64,000 bases of DNA from the NCBI GenBank assembly GCA_032158295.1, contig CM063251.1, positions 20,507,933 to 20,571,932 on the forward strand, written 5' to 3'. The notes under the pieces were generated by a model. That model worked only from the letters and a program-made list of their open reading frames with translations, did not search any database and was not told the origin of the DNA. Made by a program: the position numbers and the translations under genes. Shown one piece after another: positions 49,440-61,600 of this stretch; within the stretch, counting starts at the first letter, position 1, and each line of letters begins with the position of its first letter. The stretch is from Pycnopodia helianthoides (lineage: Eukaryota; Echinodermata; Asteroidea; Forcipulatida; Asteriidae).

Positions 49440-49860
49440 TGCTTCACCCCCTCTGATCATCCCCCGAAGACGACTCCCTGAGAGCCCCCGTAGAATCTTC
49501 CCCCGGAGGCAGGGGCCGGCCGGCACCATTCGTCGCGAGATCAATTACATGTAATCCACTCAATATTACGCGTCATAATTACGCAAAATCCCCCCTAACC
49601 CAGCCAAGTGCAAGTTTACTTCTGCCGTTCTCCGATGGCCAAACATCCCCTGCCGTAACGGGACAGAGTCTAGTAATTTGAGACATGCATCGTTCAGCCC
49701 GCAGTCAGTCGCAATTTGCGCTAAGTAAAAACGTGGAGAATTCGAATCCGGTGCGCCCATCATTTTCATTGCAATTAATTACTGCTCCCAGAATTTATAT
49801 ATGATTACGTTAAAAAGCTTTGCTGCGTAATTATTAGTGACGTCGTGGGTATGTTGGATT
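49440..49860. promoter_or_regulatory. Candidate Hox regulatory island with homeodomain sites
   Basis: A GC-balanced island rich in TAAT cores: CAATTACATGTAATCC (about 49542), CATAATTACG (about 49574), GCAATTAATTACTGC (49771-49785) and GCGTAATTATTAG (about 49825). A CRE-like TGACGTCG at about 49838 and a CAAGTGCAAG Nkx-type core near 49605 are also present. The 67-codon minus-strand ORF has no known family. The role is inferred. Confidence 0.35.
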
Positions 49861-52069
49861 TCTTTTATTTTTGTGTGTGGAGGGAGCTTCCGATGCGTTA
49901 AGTCAATGATGACCGCAAGATTAGAGTAATTTCATATTGTAAACGCACAGATATATATGTCTTGCTTTTACTGTTCAAAACTTTTATTACAGTTTTTAAA
50001 AAAAAGTTAAAAGGTAAACTTAGATTAGTTTCCCGAGTTCCGAAAATCTACTCAACAGCAGTAGAATGAATAGCAAAACAAGTTCTCTAAAGAACATAAT
50101 TTACACAGCAAAGTAGATATACACATGGTGTTACAGCAAACCAAAATGTACTTTTAAACTTCGATTGAATGCAAAGGTTTGCCGTTCTTGTTGTCTCACC
50201 AATTATACGCGATACGGTTGTTGAGCAATGAACAACGTATTAGTATTGACTTTTGTTTTGACCACTCTTGAAAACACAACATGCTCTAAACTGGGCTGGG
50301 AATCTCTCACCATCCCTAACCCACTTCGAAGACTGTGTAAAATTACTAACAATGAATAAGTCTGCATGGCCGAAACATAATTATGATTGTCATTAAAAAT
50401 TTAACGTATACTTCTACTGTTGAAACGAAACGTCTTCAAGTAAACTTAACTACCTTGGCTCCGAGACCCCAAAGAAGCCTTTAAAAAATAATCATACGTT
50501 ATGGAGTAAACTTCTTCTTTTTTCTAGGATCAATTTTTGTTTTAGTTTGTGCTAAAAAAACCTCTGGGTTGTGACGAGTGGCTATGAGAATCGTAACATT
50601 TCTGACTTCATTTCTAGACCTTCTCTTGAAAAATCATTTTCAGTAATTAATTTTTCAATCTGAACATTTTAAATAAAGACAAACCTTGAATTCAACAACC
50701 TTATTATTAACGCAACCAATTGACCTGATCGTCTTCATTTAATGCACGGGCATAGTTTGTATAGAAACGACTTTAGAACTGTGACAACGACTGTTTTAGT
50801 TAATATGTATTTGTTTCAATGTTTGGATTCACTTGTCACAAAATAATGAGCCTCGATTTAAATTGAACAACTGGAATTGGTTTGACCTTGCCCCACTTCA
50901 TAACGGGGGGGACGGAGGGTTAAGTTTGTATTAAGCGTTTCCTGGTCTAAAAAGAACAAACTTAAGTACACTTACATAAACCAGACTCACGTTCAAGTTC
51001 GCTTTTTCATTGTTTTTGTATACGGCTATTTTTAAGAATATAATTATGACGCGATACAACGCCTGTTTACTGAACTTTTCATCACAAATGTATAATTACT
51101 TGTGTCACCCTAATGGCCCCCCTCACCCTTACCTCCGGGACCATTGGGATCAAGTCATCGAGGGTGTCAATCACAACACCAAATGGGTACACACTAATCA
51201 CCTCCAAGGGAAGGAACCAGTTGCAACACTCCCTGCTCTACCTACATTGTTCTAGTCAAGTTAGTTAATTAATTTGGTAATCACATCCACCTCAGTACGG
51301 CTATGAACAATCAATTGTTAATCTAATCATGTTTTGCATTAACACGTTCGTACACGGTGGCTAGCAGTAGTCATAACCCGCCCCACCCCCCCCCCCCAAA
51401 CATGTCTTGTTCGTTGATGATTATGCGGTTGCGTTCTCCTAATTCAATTTCCTCGTGTAGTTGGTGCTTACCCCCGCCATCATGCCCTGGGAATTAACTA
51501 AAAAGTCTCCGCAAGCAACGGGCATCCATCTCCTCCTTCGACACATGTGATGTCATGTTAAAACGCAGTTCACTCATTAAAAAGGTGCAGCTTTTAACCT
51601 GAATTTAGAACCTATGTGGGTTTTTTTTCTTCTTCTTCTTCACCCGCAGCATATGGTTCGAATGAGAAGGCGATCAAGTCGACCGCCAACTTGGAACCCG
51701 GGGACTTAACTGGAGATGGGCATTTTTAGAATACACTATGAATCCTATTGATCATTCCATTACCTAATCAATGGAAATGTTCAAGATGGAGTGCCGCTGA
51801 CACCTCTAGCGATCCAGTGCTTCACATTGGAGGAAATTATTAAAGACCAATTCACCGATCTATTAAGAGAGTACAGCAAAGTCTTCGAAGGACTCTTCGA
51901 CCCCCTCAAATCTCTTTCGTTGAGACTGTTCAAAAGGGGAGGGGGTAGTCAGCCCTTATTTATAAATATCATCGGTGTATCCATGGTTTTCTTTTTTGAG
52001 TTGTACAGCTCAGTAGTTGGGGTTGACATTTTTAAGTGGAATGTCGCTGCTTCTAGACTCGAACAAAAA
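49861..52069. other. Intergenic, nothing recognised
   Basis: AT-rich; a C-rich run near 51385-51398 and short chance ORFs only. Confidence 0.4.
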
Positions 52070-52250
52070 TACTCATGGGTCAGATTTGATCTGGATTTCG
52101 GGTCCCGCGGGGCCTGACCCATTTCTGATCCTGAAAATGGTCAACAATTGGGATTTTGATTCGGATTGTGCGTCAGTTTGACATCGTTTCGGGGTCACAT
52201 CGACACAGGTTACGGAGCAGACTGACCTAGAAACGGTTCAGACCCCATGG
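52070..52250. repeat. GGGTCA-rich dispersed repeat, copy 2
   Basis: Partner of 45790-45985. It shares the TTTCGGGTC, GGCCTGA(C/T)CCATTT and CTGACCTAGA blocks. The two copies are strongly diverged. Confidence 0.55.
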
Positions 52251-53963
52251 ACCCGGAGTCCTGGACCATTCCAATCCGGAAGTTGTTGGGGGATCTAGCC
52301 GAGTTTGCCTCTCGGTAAAAGACCGTTATGATATAACCTACACGCACCGTGTGCACTCCTGCTGATTTACAAACCTGTCTTTGGGGAAAGATATGATTAT
52401 AGCATTTCCCGCCAACCTTCATTCCAAGGCATATCACAACCGGAAAAACTCGATGATTTCAATATTCCGCAGAGCGGAAAGTTTGGTTTTTGTGGTGGCA
52501 TAGTTGTTATGCCTAAAGCTGTGTAAAAACGTTAACATATTAATGATCCAACGCATGAAATACATTTAAAGGGGATATTACATGAGAACTGCTTGTAAAG
52601 TTGAGTTTCTTCAATTCTTTTTACGTAAGATCATACAACCTAATCTGTGAAAATATATAGAAGATTTTTTGTTCACTCCTCTCTGAAAAAAATGTAAACA
52701 AGTCATTAAATGTTTAAATGTGTGTGGTGTTAAAATTATTTAATAGATGTTAATGGGGATCATTAACACTATTTTGGTGGTCCCCTCCCCCTTATACATC
52801 GATAAGCGCTGCCTCCCAAGTCCTTTCCAGACACGCGGAGATTGGTTAACGGTTACCAGCGTCTTATCATCTCTTCTTCGAATAAGTGATAATTCTGAAA
52901 AGAAACGGAATTGAGAAAGTCATAATAACTACTATGACTGCAAGGATTTAAATGATGACGTCATCACCTCTCTATGTTTATATTCCAATAACACCTTCGA
53001 ATGAACCAACAGGTTAAGCTCAGCAGATTCCTCAAAAGATGTGTGATAATCGAGGAACATTAATTACAACTGCGTTTTGTCCACACCTAAAATTACATCT
53101 CTTCGGTTTTATGAGCTTAATTTTGCCTCTGCATACATTTTTGTTTTCGGCAGCCGATCAATTTTACAAACTTGGGCTTTTTAGCCTGCCGTGTAAAGTG
53201 TTGACTCAAGCGGTGTACACCAATGTGTTTGAAGAAGTGGTTTTTAATTACTGCGAGACGGTAAAGTGGACACCTTCAATTTCATCATTTTTTTCCTTCT
53301 TCTTGCTTGTTCTTCTTCATTTGTTTAAATGACGACTGTTTGGTGTTTTAATTTAATAATTAACAGGTAAACCGATGAGTACCTTAATTAATTCAAACAC
53401 AAAAATATGACGTATATTGAGTTCGTAAACTGTCAGGAATAATCAATAGTGTGAACAGGGTGGATGAATTTGATTTTATGTCCACGAGCTTAATTTCATA
53501 ATTACGGAACACTGTTTTACAACATTTATTTTGCTTGAATGTTGTAGTAAAAGTGAAACTTTATTTACTAAATGAGTAAGCATCGGTAGGTTTTAAATTA
53601 AAATTTATTGACAAAATATTACATTCAGTTGATACAATAGATTAAACCCAGTGATTACAATCTCGGTAGTTGAGGTTTCCTAGACATGCAATGGCCGTCT
53701 GGTCGCAATAGTGTACTGTGAAATATTACATCTGAGCTCATCGTTATACCTTCCTCAAACGGAAGTTTCATCCCGCACCACACTCAATGGTTGCTGTTTA
53801 ACCACCAAGGTGAGACAGGTTCTCTCTGCCGCTTAGTTGTGTTGATCAGTCAATTTGACCCTTTTTCCATTTATGGGTCAATCTGTTTGTCCGTCCGTGC
53901 ATTGGGCAGGCTGTCTTTCATCATGCAAGGGCTTAAAAACTAACCCAAGAACAACATTTTTGC
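52251..53963. other. Intergenic, nothing recognised
   Basis: AT-rich DNA. A TTAAAGGGGATATTACAT word at 52566 might be the end of a further TTAA-type element, but no partner end is evident. The 97-codon ORF at 53039-53332 has no known family. Confidence 0.4.
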
Positions 53964-54356
53964 TTAAAGGAACATTACAGAATTGGTTTTTGCTAACAAA
54001 ACAATTGCTGACAGTGTAAGCAAGTATGTAATCCACCATATACATAAAATGACAAACCTGTAGAAGTTTGAGATCGATCGGCCATCTTGGTAACGAGAAA
54101 ATAGGGAAAAACCGATTACATTTTTGCATGAAATCATATAGATTCAACAAATGAATAAAACGCTCACTGAGCGATAAACTCCAATCAGAAAATTAGTTTA
54201 TTCATTTCTCATCAAATATGGCATTTCAGACAGAAATATTTCAAGGGATGTTTTCTATTATCATTATCATTAGACCGTGTGAGTTTTATGTAAATCTGTG
54301 TCAAAAAGTATATTTTACAAGTTTTTTTTCTTACCAATTCTGTAATGTTCCTTTAA
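53964..54356 (-). mobile_element. 393-bp TTAA-ended MITE, copy 3 (inverted)
   Basis: Opposite orientation to the copies at 389 and 10097 but the same 393-bp span and the same TTAAAGGAACATTACAGAAT ends. Internal sequence is shared with small differences. The frame of its 90-codon minus-strand ORF differs from that in copy 2, confirming that the element is non-coding. Confidence 0.85.
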
Positions 54357-55439
54357 CATTATGCGAATGATTTTCTTAATGAAAATAAAAGGGGACAGAA
54401 ATTTCCGTCTTGCTTCTGTTGCTAACATCATCATGCTAGGCAAAATGTCTATGTACTTTGTGGGCTGAGAGCTCAGATTTACTTCCGTAAACTCATTTTA
54501 TTCATACGATGGGCAGGGTATGTTATTTCTATTTATCATTCAGATTTAAGGGCAGAATCTTACAGTAAATTAAATTTATTAAAAACATCCTGTTTTCTTT
54601 CTCTTAAAATTTACTCTGATATTCCACCGTTTCTCGTATTTTTTTCTGTTTGGATTTTAATGTTGCCCTTTCATATTTTTTTTTTATTTTTTAGGGGGTA
54701 GCTGTGTGTTTGTTGTGACAAGTGCGTATCCTTACAGACCTGTTGAACCAAAATAACGAATTACTGCGACGAGTATACATTTCGCACGTATTGGTTTACT
54801 GACGGTAGGTGGCGCTATTTCCAAGTAAGGCTGCAGGTTTATTATTGTATCATTCATGGTAATTATCGAAGTGTAAAATGTATGAACAAGGCAAAAGCTC
54901 AAGGAAAGTGCGGACACCGGGTCTTCAGACTAAAAGCTGACCCTTAATTAGAAAGAATCCGGTGGTTTAGGGCCATCGATGCAGTGTTGTTCCAACTTTC
55001 TTTGTACGCACCCAGCCTTCCCCTAGTAAATCTCGAAGCGGTTTTTAATTATACCACATCAAATCTAATCAAAGTCCCTTCCATCTTGTCTCGATTAATG
55101 ATGAATTGGTGTTAGGTCACTTGTACATTTCAATTGTCAACACAGACAAGAAAACCCACTTCAAGACTCCAACTGGAACGTGAAAATTCTGAAATCCCAG
55201 TGGGGATAATAATGTCTTCAGAATGTCAGTGATGGATGGATAGCGTTAACGAATCATGGACAAATTGCTGACTTAAACAATCACCTCCAAAAAATCTAAC
55301 AATTGTTCAGTTAAAAAAGAAAAGAGGGGGGGGAGACGCTTCTCTCCTTAACCTCTAAGACCGTGAACGGGGGGAACCTCACTGGCATCCCTGAGATCAA
55401 ATTAAAAAGACATGAATTGTCTTTGGGGTTTGTAGCGGC
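54357..55439. other. Intergenic, nothing recognised
   Basis: AT-rich with T runs; about 54950-55130 is more balanced, but no motif is convincing. Confidence 0.4.
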
Positions 55440-55960
55440 GGAATTACTGGTCAACTCATTTCAGGCTTAGGCAGACTAGATGCAATTACAGACCGCGTAG
55501 TGATAAATAACCCCGGCGAGCTGGACCGGGAATAAGCGAAACGATCCCGGGGACAAGAGGGGGTATTTCCTCGCTAAGAATTTCCTCACGGAAGAACTCT
55601 TCAACTGTGTACAGTTTTTAAGATTGATGTTCCTCGAAATTAGAAGTCGTTGGGGCAACTCTTCGCTCTCTCATACTGCACGCTCTTGATTGTCATGAAG
55701 GACTTGCGGCAAGGATGGGTTTTTAAAAAAAAATCCATTTAACGGAAAAAAGTCACGTAATGAATTTGTCCAGATTTAATTGTGAAATAAAAGCAGCAGC
55801 AGTTGGAGAATGCATTTCGAGACTTGAAGACAGATCGAGGGGCCAAACGTACGGCGGTCAGTGGCTGTTGTTTTTGCCAAGTTCGACTCGAATTAATTTA
55901 CATTGGTTAATTATCGTTCCGGTACTTTCCGCTTGAACGTGTATTTTATTTTGGCTATCT
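55440..55960. promoter_or_regulatory. Candidate regulatory island
   Basis: GC-balanced, non-repetitive sequence with AATTAATTT and GGTTAATTATC homeobox/HNF1-like cores near 55893-55916. It has no coding signal. Regulatory identity is inferred from composition only. Confidence 0.25.
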
Positions 55961-56117
55961 CTGTTATTATGTGTCAGTGACACTCCACTGTTCAACTTCG
56001 GGGCCCGGTTTCCTGGCGCTGCCTTACCGCAGGATGCTTCGCTTACGGCCCATGGAATCACGACCTTTACGGGTGCCGTTATAGGTGCAGAAGTCTGTGG
56101 TAGCAGAGCCTTTCGGG

Positions 56118-56258
56118 CCCACGGCTCGATTTCACAAAGCACTGAGATTCGTCAAAAGATGAGCAGCCAATATAACCCTATTAAGATGCAAAGATTACAC
56201 TTTGCTTGGCAATTGAAATTGACACACAGTTAAGATCTCTGTGAAATCTGCCCCAGGT
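56118..56258. repeat. Dispersed repeat, copy B
   Basis: Inverted relative of 10722-10860, sharing CACTTTGCTT(G/A)GCAATT, ACACAGTTAAGA and a CTCTGT(G/A)AAATC block. Confidence 0.5.
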
Positions 56259-56479
56259 CTAGCAAGAAATTCCCTGCCCGTTGATTCTCCCCAACCCCAA
56301 CCCCCCCCCCCGCCTCACATCTAACCCCATCCCCTCGGTTGTGAGTTATTACCCTGCATGTGCTGGAAAGAGTTCTCATAACCTAGTTTATCAACTTAAC
56401 CCGCTCATCTCAAATTTAAAATAAATAAATGTATATAACACGTATGTACTGGTTGGAGATGGACCCTGAACCTATATAC

Positions 56480-56645
56480 CTATTGACCCATTTCACGACG
56501 CACAGCGTACTTGCACACGGCCTATCCGGTCCGCCGTTTTGAGAGTTTAAAAAAATGTACCCTAAGGAATTGACTCCCAAAATGGTGCAAATGGTAGACG
56601 CGCATTGTGCGCAGGTGCGTTCCGCGTCATGCAAGGAGTCAATAG
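56480..56645. mobile_element. 166-bp TIR/MITE-like element
   Basis: Starts CTATTGACCCATTTCACGAC and ends with the inverted counterpart of CTATTGACTCCTTGCATGAC. The arms match over about 40 bp (CTATTGAC, GACGC, GC.CAC). There is no coding capacity. Confidence 0.65.
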
Positions 56646-58401
56646 CTAGCGTCCAATAGGTCATCTTGAGTGACTCGATGATCAACTGCTAGACACAATA
56701 TTAGACAATGATTGCGGGTGTTACATTTTTTTTTCAAGTCTACAACTTTGACGTTTTAAAAATACTTTGCAATCTTAAAAATGACAATTTTTTGTTTTTC
56801 TAAAGTATTGACCTAAATATTGGAGCCCTCTGGACGTTTCGATGAGTGTCAAGGAAATGCGACCATAACGACATTTTTATTTACACTTGTATCCCCAAAC
56901 ATAAACTCAAACCCTGTCGCCTGTAGTTATAACTTGATTATAAATCGCTCCGAACTCAAACGTATTCCTCCCGTCCTATAATCTCGCAATAAAATCAAAC
57001 GACTTCATTGAGCAAAAAAAAAAAGATTTGTCACAAAATGTATCACCAACATACATCATGAATCTCTGCCAATTCCACGGAGATCTATCTTGTGGAATTT
57101 TCGAACAGAGAAGTGTGTTCGTAAAGAACCACCCCCCAAGGTAGAGTGTACACCCGCTGCATCACAATAAACTGCAGTGTGACGCGGCTGCATCGGGGTC
57201 TGGCAGGCCCCTCGAAGTCGATCTGTCTTCCTTCTACTAAGAAGATACAAACACCGGAAGACTCAACCTGCTCGTAATGAGAAGCTGTACATGGATACAA
57301 ACCTATGCACAGAAGTAGAGAGACGGGGGGAGAAGAAAAAAAAACACAAGACGGGAAAAACACGACAACAAACATTTACAGTAGATACATCTTCCCGGTT
57401 GTAGAAGAAGATAGGCATTAATCATGTTTTGTGCAGAAGGTCCAGGTGGTGTTTCTGGCCACGGCGCTACTGCCTTGATTCTACACCCGATGAATAAGAC
57501 GAAAACCAGGGGTGGAGATGGATGCAGTTTCGGCGTCTCACGGGCCGGACTGTTGAAAGATCGATGCTGTACAATGCATCACCCACGTGTTTCTGGTAAT
57601 CAGGGTGCGTTCTTCTTGTTTTGTCTTCCCTTTAGGACAAGGGGACTGACTACAGTCTAAGGAAGACATGATGGGACGGAAACTGATTGGATATTTGACG
57701 GCATAGTCAAGATTACCGTTGAGATTCTAACTAAAAATACATCACTATCTGATTCGCATCCGTCACTTTGTTCCAGATTGAAGTCTGTGACATATTTGTC
57801 TTGTATAGAGAGTAGTAGCGCTAGTGAGACTCACTTGAGTTGGGAATTTATGAAGGGCAGATTCGGGTATCAATTCTGTTTCTTTGTTTCTCAGCACTGG
57901 AATGCAATGTAATTGTTTGCATCATTTCCTGTATTGAAGTCCTTTGCACAGGGATATAGCCTAATTTTTACAAATAGAGCTTCATTGAACATTGTTTTCT
58001 ATGAGTTATTTTTGCTACAATTCTGTTGGGCTAGATATTTGCAGTCTCGCGCATGATACGTGGGAACTCACGATTCCCCCAAAATGGTCGAATTCGCGCG
58101 AGACTTCATCAGTGGTTTATGGATGACATGAGTCTGGGGGGATACGATAGGTCGGGAAAAGGGCCAACACTGTTCAAAACATTATTGTGAAGACAAAGTG
58201 TACAATATCCACTTCTTTTATAGCTATAAAGTCTAAAAAGAAGAAGAACAAAAATGTTTGACTAATCTAACCTGAATAAAAAGGTATTCAAATGAATGTG
58301 AATGTTTTAGTGTGATTGACAAAACAACGTGGACAGAGGGAATATGGAGGGAAGGATAATGTTAACACTTGGTGGCGCTGTCCCAATTACACTGACACCA
58401 T

Positions 58402-58690
58402 TTAAAGGTAATGTCATCGTTTGGATTTTGTAAACGTAATGCTGATTTGAAGAGAAAACTGTTCAGGAAGATACAATAAAAGTCACCTGTGAAAATTTCG
58501 GCTGAATACAGGGTCTACTTGCTGAGAAAACAGCAAGAAACTGCCACTGTTTTTTTCACAAGAACGTCGAATCCATCCACGTTCGGGGTGACAGCGGGTA
58601 CCAACCGCATGTCTGGCCGCGGCATTCGCAAACGGGCACCAACCCTCAGCAATCTGAGAAACGATTTTACCGCAACATTTTATGTAGCAA
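58402..58690 (+). mobile_element. Interspersed repeat, TTAA family, 3'-truncated
   Basis: Begins TTAAAGGTAATGTCATCGTT and follows 39543-39835 closely (ACAATAAAAGTCAC, CTACTTGCTGAGAAAACAGC, GTGACAGCGGGTACCAACCG, CACCAACCCTCAG). The homology stops after GAGAAACGA, so the distal part is missing. Confidence 0.7.
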
Positions 58691-61600
58691 TTTGCTTGGA
58701 TTAATGGAAAGGTTCAGATAATAGACAGATTGCAGGAAAATTCATTGTGTTTAATATATTTGAGAATTTCGGGGGAAAGCCAAAGGAATGCGCTAGTAAA
58801 GTAGTCGAGGTTTTACCATTCAACGAGTTACACGTAAGCGGTGTTTTTAGGCTTCCAATAGTCAACCCCGGTGCATAGCCGACGAGCAGCGGTGGCATGT
58901 CGGCCAATAGATGGCCAAAGTACACGGTAGGCCTACGGGGAACAATAAAAAATAACGCCAAATATTCTGGCGACAAACTGCTGAGGCCGTAGACAAATAG
59001 AAATAGAAAATTTGCTCACCGAATTTAATTTGCAAAATTTGATTTTGTCTTTCATTAATGAACAGAAGCCAACGTCGACTGGGAACTCGGAAACTAAACA
59101 CTAAAAAATAAAGAAGGAACAAAAAAATCGGCAGGCTCCGCCACACTGATGAATCTGAGTTGATTTAATAAAAATGCAAAAGGTACACGAACTCAGTTGA
59201 GCTATGGGACACATTTACTATTATTATTTTCATCTGATTATTTGATTGTCTAGTTTATCATTAAGCATTAAGGGCCAGCTCCCAAACTACCGCCGTTGAT
59301 GTAAGTGATTATTAGCAAATTCAGTGCACGCGTGTCTTGTACGAGACGGCATAACACTGGGGGTGTAAAGGGTAAACTCTCCACGGTGCGATGGCTCGAT
59401 TTGTCCCCCACAATGAGCAGCAGATTCATCGGTGGTGATTCGATTTTGTGGGTTGATGATTAAAAACAAGAAAGCTGTCATCAACTGCCCCGTTGAGAAG
59501 CGTGTACTTTGTGACAGTTGAAGTACCTTCAATCTCATGCACAGGTGTCCGACAATGTAGACCCTATGTGGATGTATGTTAGTCATTCAAGTGAAGAGGA
59601 AGACAAAAAAAAATGTAGTGAGACCAAGATGATCAACATTATTTTAGCTTCTATCTTTCTGTAACTATTTCACTCACGATGGTTCAATTGACCTATATTT
59701 TAATTTCTTATAGTTCTCTAATCAAAACATTACCGCAGCGGCACAGCGCTATTGATAACTTGGGCCAACGAAATGTAGGGCCTATTTGTTTATAAATATT
59801 TCTTTATAATGATGTGAAATTGTGATATACTTTCATATGTTGATAAGAGCAGCATGGTGGGCGGGAGTCGATTGGTGCGTTATCCAACGCAAGATACGAC
59901 GAACCAGAACGGTGTAATGTACAGAGAACAACACAATGAGGGGGCACACATATTCAAAATGGCTGACTAGCCGAAGCCGTAGCCGAAATGCAAGACGACG
60001 TTTGGGAAAAGTCAAAAGTCTCATCCAGTCCAGATCCAGGAGACAATACAATTCTAGCTTTAAGTTATTGGTTTGACCCAGTTTCTTGGAAGACAAACTA
60101 CCCAAAAGCAGTGACGTATGGGGGGGGGGGCTAGGAACCCAATATGCCCCTCCCCCCCCCCCAATGAAAGTGGAACGAATGAATGGTTCGATACGTTAAA
60201 TAGCCCCGCTTGTAGTCCCCCACTCCCTCCCCAAATGAATTTTACCAAGGATTTAGGCTAGTTTGTTTGTCAATCCTCAGTTATCAAGCGATCGTAGAGG
60301 GCAGTAGAGAGGTAAAAAGACAGGGAGACCTTTTTAGCATGCCAACAAAATGAAACTCAGTTTAGATGCATGAATAATCGGGCATGTTTGTCCATATGCC
60401 CGTATGCATCATTTGCTATATTTTTCTTTTTTAATTCATTAATGAAGTTCTTTTTATTTTTAAGATCTCAATCGTTTTGTACAATTTATATGGAATATCA
60501 TTCTTTGCTGTATCAAGATCAGCTCTGGATTATTAAAGAATATTGTGATAATTACGGGGAAAATAACAAAATAAAACAAAACAAAACATAATGACATTAC
60601 ATGTTTCAAGAAAATATCAAAGGAGGAGTCTGCTCTGGATTTCAGAAACGAGACGCGATGCAAGTCTTTGACTCGTAGCCTCAAAGCTCAAACATAACAC
60701 GATATACTGACCCGGACGAAGGGCGATGAAGAAAACGAAGTAGAGAGAGAAACAGAGACACAGAGAGAGAGAGGGGGGGAGGCAATCGGTTGAAGTGTTT
60801 GGTTTTACCTGGACGAACGCGGGGGGGGGAGGCATCCCACAAAGTCTGTCTCACCATCGCTCATCAGTTTGGCATCCTGCGGTGATGTATGGCGTTACTT
60901 CTTCATTTGACAAGGCAAACGATGCGGCTCGACGGAGGCGTGTGCCAGCCATTCATCACTGCCTATACTGGGTAGAAGACAGGAGACTTAATGGAGCCTT
61001 CTCGACTTCGTCTCTCCATCTGTATAGATGTTGCGCTCTGCTTTCCGTTTTCTCACAGATTTGAAAGCATCTTTTTTTTTGTTCACTGTCGATCCCTCTC
61101 TCTATTTCACTCTTTTTGGGCTAATGTGTTTCCAAACACGATAGGGCGACTTTCTTACTTTAAAGCCGACCAACATCATATATCTGTATTTGAAGAACCT
61201 AAAACTACAGTATAGCTGAGGTGATCAATTATATATATTTGTTTAAAAAATACACATGTTTTAGCATACAACTTTAATTGATATAACGTAAGCATACCAG
61301 TTCTAATCTGAGCCTCTTCTCTCTGAAATGCAACCAGTTTATAAACAAGTGTTCTGATTTGTGTACACATGCATTTCCCCCAAATCAGAGCAATCATTTT
61401 GATTCCAGTATATTATTTAAAAGCTAAACATTGATGTTCCATTGACAAAGGACTGGGTGTTGATGTTGTTTATGTAAGACATAAGTGTTATGTCATAGCG
61501 TAGTATCACTTTAAAAGCGAATTTATAATGCACCAATGGTCATCGATTGAGCTCAATTTCAGAGCAGCTACATAAGCAGAAACTGAATTCGCTAAGCAAA

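Larger units (their letters stand above)
55961..58401. other. Intergenic with small repeats, no gene recognised
   Basis: Contains repeat copy B (56118-56258) and the 166-bp MITE (56480-56645), listed separately, and C/G homopolymers. About 57050-57660 is GC-balanced with chance ORFs on both strands (64-96 codons) and could include regulatory sequence. A small inverted repeat (CGCGAGAC type) is at 58042-58104. Confidence 0.35.
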
